A stretch of DNA of 64,000 bases from Agaricicola taiwanensis (GCF_014635245.1 NZ_BMCP01000006.1:50431-114430), one strand, 5' to 3'; positions 52,945 through 61,412 are shown, numbered from the stretch's first letter. Numbers and translations: made by a program. The notes: generated by a model from the letters alone, not told the origin.

Positions 52945-53712
52945 TCAATGCTGAATGGTGCCGAGCAGGCTGCGCAACCGCTCGGTCTTCGGAGCGCTCA
53001 GCACGTCTCTTGGATCCCCTGTCTCCACGATCTCGCCGCCATCCATGAAGACGAGGCGGCTGCCGAAGGTGCGGATGAAGCCCATCTCATGTGTGACGCA
53101 CAGCATGGTCATGCCCTCGGCCACGAGGTCCTGCAGCACCTTGAGCACGTCGAGCACCAGTTCCGGGTCCAGCGCCGAGGTCGGCTCGTCAAGAAGCATC
53201 AGCTCCGGCTTCATCACCAGCGCCCTCGCGATGGAGACGCGCTGCTGCTGCCCCCCGGAGAGTTCACTGGGGTGGGACGCGGTCTTGTCGCCCAGCCCGA
53301 GCTTGACCAGCATCTCGGCTGCGGTCTCGCGCGCCTCGGCCCAGCTCTTCTTGCGCACCCGCACCAGCGGCAGGGCCACATTGTCCAGGGCGGTCTTGTT
53401 GGACCACAGGTTGAACTGCTGGAACACGAAGCCGATCCGGGCACGCAGGTCGATCAGTTCCCGCTCGGTCTGGTGCCGCCAGCCGCTGCCATGAGGCACA
53501 CGGCCGATGAACTCGCCGTGGAGGTTCACCGTGCCGCCGTCGATGGTCTCGAGGCCATTGATGCAGCGCAGGAGCGAGCTTTTACCGCAGCCGCTGCGGC
53601 CGATGATGCCGATGACGTCGCCGGCATGGACGTCGAGGCTGACGCCTTTGAGCACCTGGACGTCGCCGTAGCTCTTGGAGAGGTTTTCGATGGCAAGGAG
53701 GGGCGTGGCCAT
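52945..53712 (-). CDS. Amino acid-type ABC transporter ATP-binding protein
   Basis: A 255-aa PAAT/HisP-type ATPase: Walker A GRSGCGKSSLLRCINGLETI, Q-loop [18 protein letters not shown], signature [15 protein letters not shown], Walker [19 protein letters not shown] and VTHEMGFIRTFG. The NLWSNKTAL and HGSGWRHQTERELIDLRARIG segments resemble the histidine/arginine/octopine transporter group, which fits a guanidino or basic substrate. ATG 53712; the longer frame is a shadow of the permease gene. Confidence 0.92.
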   Translation of the reverse strand: MATPLLAIENLSKSYGDVQVLKGVSLDVHAGDVIGIIGRSGCGKSSLLRCINGLETIDGGTVNLHGEFIGRVPHGSGWRHQTERELIDLRARIGFVFQQFNLWSNKTALDNVALPLVRVRKKSWAEARETAAEMLVKLGLGDKTASHPSELSGGQQQRVSIARALVMKPELMLLDEPTSALDPELVLDVLKVLQDLVAEGMTMLCVTHEMGFIRTFGSRLVFMDGGEIVETGDPRDVLSAPKTERLRSLLGTIQH

Positions 53713-53713
53713 G

Positions 53714-54427
53714 TCAGGGCCTCGCTTCCAGGGTGAGGTATTTGCTCGCGACCGGGCTGCGCGCGGCAGCCGCCAGTTCGGCACTGCCGACCCGGCATTC
53801 CGCTATCCGGAACAGCCGCACCAGCACCGCTGTGAAGATCCAGTAGAGCGCGGCGATGGCGAAGAAGACCTCGAAGGGCGCGAAGGTCATGCCCTGCACG
53901 ATGATGCCCTGGTAGGTCAGCTCGGCCACCGTGATGGTCGAGAGGATCGAGCTTTCCTTCACCGTCATGGTGGTGATGCCGGCCATGGGCGGCAGCGCGA
54001 ACTTCCACATCTGCGGAACGATGATGTCGCGCAGGATCTGGCCGTAGGTGAAGCCCATGGCCCGCGCCGCCTCCACCTGGCCTCGCGGCACCGAGGCCAT
54101 GGCGCCGCGGATGATCTCCGCGTAATAGGCCGAGGCGAAGAACGACAGCGCGATGGTGCCCGCCACCTGCTCCGGCAGGCGGATGCCGGAGAACGGCAGC
54201 CCATAGAAGAAGATGAAGAGCAGGATGATGAAAGGCACGTTGCGCAGCATCTCCACATAGGCGGAGGCCACCCCGCGCAGGAGGCGGAAGCGCGAGGTGC
54301 GAAGCAGCGCCACGGCAAAGGCGATCATGAAGCCGAGCACGATCGCGGCAAGAGAGACCTGAATGGTCATCCAGATGCCTGCCGCGAAATAAGGCCAATG
54401 ATCGATGATGACTTGCGGGTCGATCAT
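53714..54427 (-). CDS. Amino acid-type ABC transporter permease
   Basis: A 237-aa HisMQ-type permease beginning MIDPQVIIDHWPYFAAGIWMTIQ at ATG 54427, with five hydrophobic segments and the EAA loop EIIRGAMASVPRGQVEAARAMG. One bp separates it from the ATPase gene. The upstream open frame to 54523 is a shadow of the other permease. Confidence 0.92.
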   Translation of the reverse strand: MIDPQVIIDHWPYFAAGIWMTIQVSLAAIVLGFMIAFAVALLRTSRFRLLRGVASAYVEMLRNVPFIILLFIFFYGLPFSGIRLPEQVAGTIALSFFASAYYAEIIRGAMASVPRGQVEAARAMGFTYGQILRDIIVPQMWKFALPPMAGITTMTVKESSILSTITVAELTYQGIIVQGMTFAPFEVFFAIAALYWIFTAVLVRLFRIAECRVGSAELAAAARSPVASKYLTLEARP

Positions 54428-54440
54428 GCTCTCTCCCCCC

Positions 54441-55103
54441 TCACGTGCCGCGGCGGAGCGCGAAGCGCCGCTCGAGCCAGAGGCCGAACTGGCTGATGAT
54501 GAGACACAGCCCCAGGAAGACAATGCCGGCCGCCACGAAGGTCTCGAAGGGGCGGAAGCTCGAGGAGCCGATCTGCTGCGCGGTGCGGAACACCTCCACC
54601 ACGGTGATGACGGCGAGCAGCGCCGTGCCCTTGATGACGATGGTGCATTCGTTGACGATGGCCGGCAGCGAACGCATGTAGAGCTGCGGCAGCACCACCT
54701 TGAGCCAGATGGCGCGGGGCTTGAGCCCGAGCGATGCCGCGGCCTCGATCTGGCCGGGCGGAATGCTGGCGAGCGCGCCCCGGAAGATCTCGGTCATGAA
54801 GGCCGCGTTGTTGGCTGTGATGGCGAGGACGCCGGCCGTGACCGGCCCAAGGCGGATGCCGAGCGCGGGCAGCGCATAATAGGCCAGGAAGATCTGGACC
54901 AGCAGCGGCGTGCCCCTGATAAAGCTGATGTAGATGCTGATCGCGACGTTGACGGGCCGGATCTTGAGGGCGCGCACGATGGTGAGCACCGTGCCGAAAA
55001 ACAGGGACAGGGCGATGGTGATGGCCGCCACCCTGATCGTCACGCCCGCCGCCGCGATCAGCGCGGGCAATGTCTCCAGCACGAATTCAAAACTAAACTG
55101 CAT
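54441..55103 (-). CDS. Amino acid-type ABC transporter permease
   Basis: A 220-aa HisMQ-type permease with five membrane segments, FIRGTPLLVQIFLAYYALPAL and the EAA loop EIFRGALASIPPGQIEAAASLG. It follows the binding-protein gene by 75 bp, a gap holding a GC hairpin, and precedes the second permease by 13 bp. Confidence 0.92.
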   Translation of the reverse strand: MQFSFEFVLETLPALIAAAGVTIRVAAITIALSLFFGTVLTIVRALKIRPVNVAISIYISFIRGTPLLVQIFLAYYALPALGIRLGPVTAGVLAITANNAAFMTEIFRGALASIPPGQIEAAASLGLKPRAIWLKVVLPQLYMRSLPAIVNECTIVIKGTALLAVITVVEVFRTAQQIGSSSFRPFETFVAAGIVFLGLCLIISQFGLWLERRFALRRGT

Positions 55104-55137
55104 GACCTGATGTCCCTGATCGCTCGGGCCAGGAAGT

Positions 55138-55165
55138 GTGGGCGACCCTGGGGAAGGCCGCCCAC
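55138..55165 (-). other. Intercistronic hairpin between binding protein and permease genes
   Basis: On the minus strand GTGGGCG, a loop that can pair further (GCC/GGT), then CGCCCAC: a perfect 7-bp stem. No U-tract. It is the third example in the window of a GC hairpin placed directly after a binding-protein gene. Confidence 0.65.
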
Positions 55166-55178
55166 GATATCCTGACGG

Positions 55179-56042
55179 TCAGAGGGCGCCTTCCGGCAGG
55201 TAACCTTCATCAGGCGTGTCCATCTTGAAGCCGAACCACTTCTCCTGGAGCTCACCCATCTTTCCGCTCTTGTTCAATTCGGAGAGGAAGTCGCTGACGA
55301 AATCGCGGAACGCACCATCCTCGGGACGTGCGGCCCAGGCCAGGTAGCTCTTCTGATCGTTGATGGGGCCGATCAGCTTGAACATGCCCTTGCGCTCCTG
55401 CACCAGCACCGCCAGCGCCGGGCCGGTCTGCAGCACCGCGTCGATGGACCCGTTGGCGAGCGCCACATAGGTTTCCGGATAGGTGGTGAAGAGCTTCAGC
55501 TCCGAAAACCCGGCCTTGCCCTTGTCCTTCATCTTCTTGTCGAAGGCCCGTGCCACCGGCTCGCTGGAGGACGCGATCTGCGTGCCGAGGATCTTACCCT
55601 CGAGGTCTTCCGGCGTCTTGATCTCGTCCGCATCACCCTCGCGGATCATGACCGTCTGCGCCGAGGCGGCGATCGGACGGGTGAAGGCATAGCGCTTGGC
55701 GCGCTCCGGATTGATGCCGACCGAGGTGACCACAAAGTCGAACTGGCCGGCGGTGAGGCCGGGCAACACACCCTGGAACGGCAGATCGAGCTGTTCCAGG
55801 GTCACTTCGCGGCCCACTTCCTTCGACAGGGCTGCCACGAGTTCGGTCAGGAGGTCCTTTCCGTAGCCGACGATCTTGCCGTCCTTGATAAATTCGAACG
55901 GCGGATAGTTGGCATCGGTGGCAACCGTGATCTTGCCGGTCTCCTTGATCTTGTCCATCAGCCCTTCGGCCTGGGAAGCCGCCGGAGCCGCCATGACTGC
56001 CGTGGCGAGAACGGCGGCTTTCGCAAGTGCACTGAGTTTCAT
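55179..56042 (-). CDS. Amino acid-type ABC transporter substrate-binding protein
   Basis: A 287-aa periplasmic protein. Signal peptide MKLSALAKAAVLATAVMAAPAASQAEG; mature part ITVATDANYPPFEFIKDGKIVGYGKDLLTELVAALSKEVG, GLTAGQFDFVVTSVGINPERAKRYAFTRPI and LEGKILGTQIASSSEPVA of SBP family 3. ATG 56042. It is 33 bp downstream of a ureohydrolase gene, so the ligand is probably a guanidino compound or basic amino acid; the sequence alone does not settle this. Confidence 0.92.
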   Translation of the reverse strand: MKLSALAKAAVLATAVMAAPAASQAEGLMDKIKETGKITVATDANYPPFEFIKDGKIVGYGKDLLTELVAALSKEVGREVTLEQLDLPFQGVLPGLTAGQFDFVVTSVGINPERAKRYAFTRPIAASAQTVMIREGDADEIKTPEDLEGKILGTQIASSSEPVARAFDKKMKDKGKAGFSELKLFTTYPETYVALANGSIDAVLQTGPALAVLVQERKGMFKLIGPINDQKSYLAWAARPEDGAFRDFVSDFLSELNKSGKMGELQEKWFGFKMDTPDEGYLPEGAL

Positions 56043-56075
56043 TGTTGTTCTCCTCTGGAATTCAGTCTCAGGCAG

Positions 56076-57062
56076 TCACTTGAAATAATTTGCCCTTACC
56101 GCTGCTCCGATCAGGTTGAAGATCAGGCGGCCCGCGGCGATCACGGTGCGGCGGTTATGGTCGCGGTCAGGCGCGATCTCGACCACATCCATGCCGACCA
56201 TGCGGCCCTTCTTCACCAGCCCATGGATCAGGGTCAGCATCTGCGGATAGAGCAGACCGCCGAAGGCAGGTCCGAGCACGGCGGGCATGACGGAGGGATC
56301 GAGACCGTCCGCATCCACCGTCAGGTAGTAGTTGCCGCCATCGGGGATGCGGGCGAGGATCGCGTCCATGCCCTGCTCATGCACCTCGCGGGCGGTGATG
56401 AGGTTGGCGCCATAGGCCTTGGCCGCCTCATACTCCGCGGTGCGCGCGCTGCCCGAGGCCCTGAGGCCGATCTGGAAGATGTCGCCGATGTGGTCCATTT
56501 CGGAGGCGCGGCGGATCGGGCTGGAGAGGCCTTCGCTGACGCCGTTGATTTCCTCGCGCCAGTCGAGATGCGCGTCGACCTGGATGAGCGTGATGGGCTT
56601 GTTCAGCTCCGCCAGCGCCTTGAAGATCGGGATCGGCGTCGAATGGTCGCCGCCAAGGACGATGGGAAGCGCGCCCGCTTTGATGATCTTGCGCACGGCA
56701 AGCTCGGCGTTCTTGAGATGCACCGTGGGATCGGAAGGGCTGCCGGCGGCATTGCCGCAGTCCACCATCTTGATGTCACGGCCATCGAGCAGCGGCCCGC
56801 CGATGTCGAAGTCATAATGGTCGAGGCCGCGCACGATGCGGTCGGTGGCGCGACGCAGTGCATCCGGGAACTTCGATTGCTCGCTGGACACAGCGAACTG
56901 ATCGTAGGCCGCGCCATAGGGAATACCGAGGAAGGCGATATCGGCCTTCAGCGTGTCGAGATCCTCGCAGGCCTCCGAGAACAGAAGAGTGTTATGGGAG
57001 GGGGCAGTTTGCTGGGTAAGCACGTGAGACGTCCATTTGCTTGTCTGACCTGCAGCGAGCAT
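56076..57062 (-). CDS. Ureohydrolase (agmatinase/guanidinase-like family), paralog 2
   Basis: A roughly 328-aa ureohydrolase with intact metal motifs: LGGDHSTPIPI, QVDAHLDWRE (DAHxD) and TVDADGLDPSVMPAVLGPAFGGLLYPQ. The segment after DGLDPS reads VMPAVLGP rather than the PGTG of classical agmatinases, placing it in a divergent group that includes Hyphomicrobiales members of unassigned or guanidino-acid specificity. The start is uncertain: ATG 57062 is used, in-frame GTG 57023 is an alternative, and no good ribosome-binding site precedes either. It is the first gene of the ABC transporter operon and divergent from a LysR regulator. Confidence 0.87.
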   Translation of the reverse strand: MLAAGQTSKWTSHVLTQQTAPSHNTLLFSEACEDLDTLKADIAFLGIPYGAAYDQFAVSSEQSKFPDALRRATDRIVRGLDHYDFDIGGPLLDGRDIKMVDCGNAAGSPSDPTVHLKNAELAVRKIIKAGALPIVLGGDHSTPIPIFKALAELNKPITLIQVDAHLDWREEINGVSEGLSSPIRRASEMDHIGDIFQIGLRASGSARTAEYEAAKAYGANLITAREVHEQGMDAILARIPDGGNYYLTVDADGLDPSVMPAVLGPAFGGLLYPQMLTLIHGLVKKGRMVGMDVVEIAPDRDHNRRTVIAAGRLIFNLIGAAVRANYFK

Positions 57063-57246
57063 GATCACCACAGCCCTGGCGGCCAATATATTTTTTCAAC
57101 ACGGAAGCCATGGCAAGCTCATCAATGACGCTGGTTCGGAAAAATTTCTTGATTTGTTTTTCCCTGATTACCGAGAAAATTAACCGCCACCCGCACCCCT
57201 GTAACGTCTCTTAAGGCCGGTTTTCCCAGTTGCAAAATAACCTCTT

Positions 57247-57267
57247 ATGATGAAATAAATTCATTAT
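57247..57267. promoter_or_regulatory. LysR-type operator in the ureohydrolase/LysR intergenic region
   Basis: TGAA-ATAAA-TTCA is a perfect dyad with a T-N11-A core (57251-57263), extended by ATGA...TTAT on either side with one mismatch. It lies in an AT-rich segment 48 bp before the LysR start codon used here and is the likely site of the LysR regulator controlling the ureohydrolase operon. Confidence 0.6.
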
Positions 57268-57315
57268 ACATGCCTAGTTATGCTGCAGTTGCTCAGTAAT
57301 GCGGCGGTGCCGAAC

Positions 57316-58287
57316 ATGCAGACAAATCGTGACTTCGACCTGGCTGATCTTGAGGCCTTCATCTCGGTCTGCGAGACCGGCAGCATGACCGAGGCGGCCC
57401 GCAGGCTGAAGCTGACGGAATCGGCCGTTTCCCACATCATCCGCCGCATGGAGAAGCGGCTCAGCATCACGCTGTTCGACCGCTCGGCGCGTCCGCTCAA
57501 GCCCACCGTGCTGGGCGCGCAGCTCTTCAACCGCGGCCAGCGGTTGCTGCAGGACGCGACGGGCATCAATCAGGAACTCCGGGCCAAGGGCCGCGTGCGG
57601 CACTCCCACCTCGGCATCGGCATCATCGAGACGCTGGGCACCTGGTTCGCGGCGCAGCTCGTCCACGAGCTTGCCGCGAACGCGCGCAGCTGGACCGTCG
57701 TCACCGGCAGCAATACGGATCTTTGGACGCGTTTTTACGCGCGCGAGCTCTCCACGCTCATCGTGCTGGAAAATGACGAGCCCCGCCCGTCGGCGAGCAA
57801 GATCCCGCTGTTTCGCGAGTCGGTCGTCCTGATCACACCTCCATCGCTCAGCCACCTCAGCCTGCGCGAACTGGCTGAAAGCACGCCCTTCATCGGCGCC
57901 CATGGGGATTCCGGCTTTGGCCGGCTCACCTCGGCCTATCTCTCACGCCTCCGGCTCAATGCCGCGCCCGCCGTCACCTTCGGCATGCTGGAATCGGTGG
58001 TCCTCATGGTGGCGCGCGGATTTGGCTGGGCGCTGGTGCCCTCCCTCCTCCTTCTGCGCGACACGCCGGAGCGTCAGGACATCATCATCCGCCCCCTGGA
58101 AGCGCCCAGCGTCTACCGTCGCATCACGCTGGCTACGCGGCAATTCGAGCTTGGCGCCCTGCCCGAACTGATCGAGACCAGCGCCCACCAGGCGCTTGAA
58201 ACACAGGTGCAGAAGACAAGATCACTGCACCCGGAAATATTCTCCAAGCTGAGCTTCCGTCAGGGCCACGACGACTTCGCGGAATGA
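57316..58287 (+). CDS. LysR family transcriptional regulator
   Basis: A 323-aa LysR protein. The helix-turn-helix is DLADLEAFISVCETGSMTEAARRLKLTESAVSHIIRRMEKRL, followed by LFDRSARPLKPT and an effector domain from about residue 95. The ATG at 57316 leaves the usual short N-terminus; ATG 57280 is possible. It is longer at the C-terminus than most relatives. Divergent from the ureohydrolase-ABC operon, so probably its regulator. Confidence 0.88.
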   Translation: MQTNRDFDLADLEAFISVCETGSMTEAARRLKLTESAVSHIIRRMEKRLSITLFDRSARPLKPTVLGAQLFNRGQRLLQDATGINQELRAKGRVRHSHLGIGIIETLGTWFAAQLVHELAANARSWTVVTGSNTDLWTRFYARELSTLIVLENDEPRPSASKIPLFRESVVLITPPSLSHLSLRELAESTPFIGAHGDSGFGRLTSAYLSRLRLNAAPAVTFGMLESVVLMVARGFGWALVPSLLLLRDTPERQDIIIRPLEAPSVYRRITLATRQFELGALPELIETSAHQALETQVQKTRSLHPEIFSKLSFRQGHDDFAE

Positions 58288-58380
58288 TGGCTGCCGCAGA
58301 GCTCCATAGTGCGTTGCCGGTGGTGGATTGCCGGTGAAGGCATCATATAGGTGCGAACGTCACCTCTTGGGCAGGCTCTC

Positions 58381-59400
58381 ATGAAGAAGATCGGTTTTCT
58401 TTCCTTCGGGCACTGGTCGCCCTCGCCGCAGTCGGGCACGCGCTCGGCGGGTGACGCCCTGCTGCAGTCCATAGATCTTGCGGTGGCTGCCGAGGAGCTT
58501 GGCGCCGATGGCGCCTATTTCCGCGTCCATCATTTTGCCCGACAGCTTGCCTCGCCCTTTCCCTTGCTGGCCGCCGTCGGCGCAAGGACGAGCCGCATCG
58601 AGATCGGCACGGCTGTGATCGACATGCGCTATGAGAACCCTCTCTATATGGCCGAGGACGCCGGCGCCGCCGATCTCATCAGCGGCGGCCGCCTGCAACT
58701 GGGCCTCAGCCGTGGCTCGCCCGAGCAGGTGATCGATGGCTGGCGCTACTTCGGCTATGCGCCGGGAGAAGGCCAAAACGACGCCGACATGGGGCGCCGC
58801 CACGCCGAGGTTTTCCTTGATGTTCTTAGGGGTGAAGGCTTCGCCCAACCGAACCCACGCCCCATGTTCCCCAATCCGCCCGGCCTGCTCAGGCTTGAGC
58901 CCCATTCGGAGGGTCTGCGGGACCGCATCTGGTGGGGCTCCAGCTCCGACGCGACCGCCGTCTGGGCGGCAAAGCTTGGCATGAACCTGCAAAGCTCCAC
59001 GCTGAAGAACGACGAGACGGGTGAGCCCTTCCACATCCAGCAGGCAAAGCAGATCCGCGCCTATCGCGAGGCCTGGAAGGACGCCGGGCACACGCGCGAG
59101 CCCCGTGTCTCCGTCTCACGCTCCCTCTTCGCGCTGGTCGATGATCGCGACCGCGCCTACTTCGGCCGCGGGGACAGCCAGGACCAGATCGGCTTCATTG
59201 ACGAGAACACCCGCGCCATCTTCGGCCGTTCCTATGCCGCCGAACCGGACAAGCTGATCGAGGAGCTGAAGGCCGACGAGGCCGTGGCCGAGGCCGACAC
59301 GCTGCTCCTGACGGTGCCGAACCAGCTCGGCGTCGACTACAACGCCCATGTCATCGAGGCGATCCTCAAACAGGTCGCGCCGGCGCTCGGCTGGCGCTGA
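58381..59400 (+). CDS. LLM class flavin-dependent oxidoreductase
   Basis: A 339-aa luciferase-like monooxygenase. Features are KIGFLSFGHWSP at the N-terminal strand, DGAYFRVHHFARQLASPFPLLAAVGARTSRIEIGTAVIDM (flavin-contacting), MAEDAGAADLISGGRLQLGLSRGSPEQVIDGW, and IWWGSSSDATAVWAAKLGMNL. It uses FMN or F420 with a partner reductase; the substrate is unknown. ATG 58381. It is a single gene, 94 bp after the LysR gene on the same strand. Confidence 0.9.
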   Translation: MKKIGFLSFGHWSPSPQSGTRSAGDALLQSIDLAVAAEELGADGAYFRVHHFARQLASPFPLLAAVGARTSRIEIGTAVIDMRYENPLYMAEDAGAADLISGGRLQLGLSRGSPEQVIDGWRYFGYAPGEGQNDADMGRRHAEVFLDVLRGEGFAQPNPRPMFPNPPGLLRLEPHSEGLRDRIWWGSSSDATAVWAAKLGMNLQSSTLKNDETGEPFHIQQAKQIRAYREAWKDAGHTREPRVSVSRSLFALVDDRDRAYFGRGDSQDQIGFIDENTRAIFGRSYAAEPDKLIEELKADEAVAEADTLLLTVPNQLGVDYNAHVIEAILKQVAPALGWR

Positions 59401-59497
59401 CCTCGCTTTCCTCCAAGAGCAGCGCGGTGAACAGCGGCATCAAGACCGTTAGCCCCCGTTTGTTGCCCTGCGAGAGGCTGAAAGGCATAGTGCCGGC

Positions 59498-59854
59498 ATG
59501 CCGAAGAAGGATAGCCACGACGCCTATATAGCCGCCGCACCAGAGCAATTTCGCGCTCTGTTGGGCCAATTGCGTGCACAGCTGTCGCGAGCGCTGCCAG
59601 ACGCCGAAGAAATCATAAAATACGATATGCCCGGCTTTCAGATCGAAAAGACGATAATCGCTGGCTACGCCGCCTTTAATAAACAGTGTGGTCTATATGT
59701 CGATCCGGAGGCGATTACCTCTTGTGCTGACGAGATTAAATCCTTGAAGCTCAAAGCAACCAAGACCGGCGTTACATTCTCGGTCAGCAGACCTATTACC
59801 GACGAACTGATCGAAAAACTTGCGATCAGTTCGCGCCGCAATAAAGGTTTCTAG
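59498..59854 (+). CDS. DUF1801 (YdhG/iron-chaperone-like) protein
   Basis: A 118-aa protein with the DUF1801 pattern: LLGQLRAQLSRALPDAEEIIKYDMPGFQ then AGYAAFNKQCGLYVDP and TKTGVTFSVSRPITDELIEKLAISSRRNK. Frataxin-like fold predicted. Its base composition is visibly more AT-rich than neighbouring genes, suggesting recent acquisition. ATG 59498. Function unknown. Confidence 0.82.
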   Translation: MPKKDSHDAYIAAAPEQFRALLGQLRAQLSRALPDAEEIIKYDMPGFQIEKTIIAGYAAFNKQCGLYVDPEAITSCADEIKSLKLKATKTGVTFSVSRPITDELIEKLAISSRRNKGF

Positions 59855-59878
59855 AGACTGCCTTCGGCAACACGAAGC

Positions 59879-60541
59879 TCAGGCCCCGGCATCAAGCCCC
59901 ATCTGCCAGAAGTCAGCCTCAAGACGGGCCGCCTTGCCGAACAGTGCTGCCAGCTCATCAAAGCGCCGCTCGGTCATGTTGCGGGAAGCGAGATCATCGA
60001 GCAGACACCGGGCATTGGCCGCGACACCCTGGTAACCCTCACCCGCATATTCGCCGATCCATTCGGCATAGGGGTGCGCGCCGAGCGCCGCGACGCCGGC
60101 GGGAGCCAGCTTCGCGCCGATCTCCGCATAACCGATGACGCAGGGCGCCAATGTGACATGGAGATCGAGCAGGTCGCCCGCCATGCCGCAATCAAGCACG
60201 AAGCGTGTATAGGCGACCGTCGCCTGGTGCTCCGGTGTCGCCTGCAACTCCTCAGGCGAGATGCCCCAGCGGCCGCAGAGCCGCACATGGAGGTCGGTCT
60301 CGTCGAGAATGGCGGCAAGCCCCGCCTGCGCCGCGCGGATGTCGGCGATGCTGCGGCTCTTGTAGGCGGCAAGAGCCCAGGCGCGGGCAAACTGGATCAG
60401 GAAGAGATAGTCCTGCACCAGATAGGTGCGGAAGGCGGCTTCCGGCAGCGTACCCTCCCCCAGCTGACGGACGAAGGCATGATCGACATAGGAGGACCAA
60501 TCGGCCGAGGCCGCCGCCTTGAGGCGATCGAAAGTGTCCAT
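59879..60541 (-). CDS. tenA: TenA family aminopyrimidine aminohydrolase/thiaminase II (Cys type)
   Basis: A 220-aa all-helical TenA protein. It retains the catalytic cysteine in LAPCVIGYAEIG (aligned with the TenA Cys135 region), the FRTYLVQDYLFLIQFARAWALAAYKS segment and the C-terminal EADFWQMGLD catalytic glutamate region. TenA_C enzymes hydrolyse aminopyrimidine to HMP to salvage degraded thiamine. It lies 3 bp after the second TenA gene and is downstream of a TPP riboswitch. Confidence 0.9.
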   Translation of the reverse strand: MDTFDRLKAAASADWSSYVDHAFVRQLGEGTLPEAAFRTYLVQDYLFLIQFARAWALAAYKSRSIADIRAAQAGLAAILDETDLHVRLCGRWGISPEELQATPEHQATVAYTRFVLDCGMAGDLLDLHVTLAPCVIGYAEIGAKLAPAGVAALGAHPYAEWIGEYAGEGYQGVAANARCLLDDLASRNMTERRFDELAALFGKAARLEADFWQMGLDAGA

Positions 60542-60544
60542 GAC

Positions 60545-61192
60545 TCAGTCCCGGCCCTCGAAAGTTGCGTCGAAGAAGGCAAGCTCCAGATCGACGGCTC
60601 GCAGGAAGAAATCGCGCGCCACCTCAGGCTCACTGGGTCCGACGCGATCGAGCTCTGACCGGAGAAAGCCGACGAAATCGCGAAAGAAGGGATTGTCGTG
60701 CAGCGTGATCCATTCGGCATGGACGAAGTTCCGCGGCAAGGGCTGCGGCGCCCGCGAGGCCCAGTCCAGGTAGAGCCATTCGGCGACGTTCAGGACAGCG
60801 AGGATGGCCGCGTAGGAACGCGTCGCCGCCGCCTCGCGCATGATGGCCTGAAAGCCCTTGGTGGGCTCAGCATCAGGCGTGCCGGCCCGCTGCTCCTCGC
60901 TGACGCCAAGCGCCTCGAAGGAACGCAGGAAATAGGTGTTCTCCTCGCCCGAGACCATGCCCACGAATTTGCCGAAGCGGATGCGCGCCGCGAAGGTGTC
61001 GGCCGTGGCGATGGCGCCGCCGAGCAGTGTCAGGAAGCTGTCGAGGAAGCGGTGGTCCTGGATGAGGTAGGCCGCCATGGCTTTATCAGAAATGCTGCCG
61101 TCGAAGAGCTCCTGCACGAAGCGATGCTCCACGGCCCTGGTCCATTTCGGCTCGCTGGCCTGCCGCAGGGTCTCACTGAAGCGCGTCGTCAT
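60545..61192 (-). CDS. TenA family protein lacking the catalytic cysteine (TenA_E-like)
   Basis: A 215-aa TenA-fold protein. In the segment where TenA has its catalytic cysteine this protein reads ILAVLNVAEWLYLDWAS, with Ala at the Cys position and Glu next to it, the hallmark of the TenA_E type implicated in hydrolysing formylated pyrimidine. Elsewhere it retains AYLIQDHRFLDSFLTLLGGAIATAD and a C-terminal acidic helix. ATG 61192 lies 88 nt after a TPP riboswitch. It is the first gene of a two-gene thiamine-salvage unit with the Cys-type paralog. Confidence 0.87.
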   Translation of the reverse strand: MTTRFSETLRQASEPKWTRAVEHRFVQELFDGSISDKAMAAYLIQDHRFLDSFLTLLGGAIATADTFAARIRFGKFVGMVSGEENTYFLRSFEALGVSEEQRAGTPDAEPTKGFQAIMREAAATRSYAAILAVLNVAEWLYLDWASRAPQPLPRNFVHAEWITLHDNPFFRDFVGFLRSELDRVGPSEPEVARDFFLRAVDLELAFFDATFEGRD

Positions 61193-61279
61193 GGGGCTGC
61201 CCTTTCAGAGTTGGCAGCGAAACCGCATGTTCTGGCTGAGGTGCGGCCTCGCGTGGGGACCGGCAAAGGCAGGTTTTGA

Positions 61280-61376
61280 TCCCATCCCTTCGCCGGCATG
61301 ATCCGGATCAGGTTCAAAGGGTCACCGCGCTGCCGATCAGGCCAGCGGAATCTCAACCCCTTGGCGGGGCTCCCCT
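61280..61376 (-). ncRNA. TPP riboswitch (THI element)
   Basis: On the minus strand the leader shows the canonical elements: GGGGAGCCCCG, GGTTGAGATTCC (P2/P3 core, the usual CTGAGA appears as TTGAGA), a variable stem, and then the pyrophosphate-sensor half with ACCCTTTGAACCTGATCC, GGATCATGCCGGCGAAGGGA. It precedes the two TenA genes, which are therefore repressed by thiamine pyrophosphate. The expression platform between 61193 and 61279 was not resolved. Confidence 0.93.
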
Positions 61377-61412
61377 TGGACGGACCTGTTGTAGGTCAGC
61401 GCGCGCGGGTTG

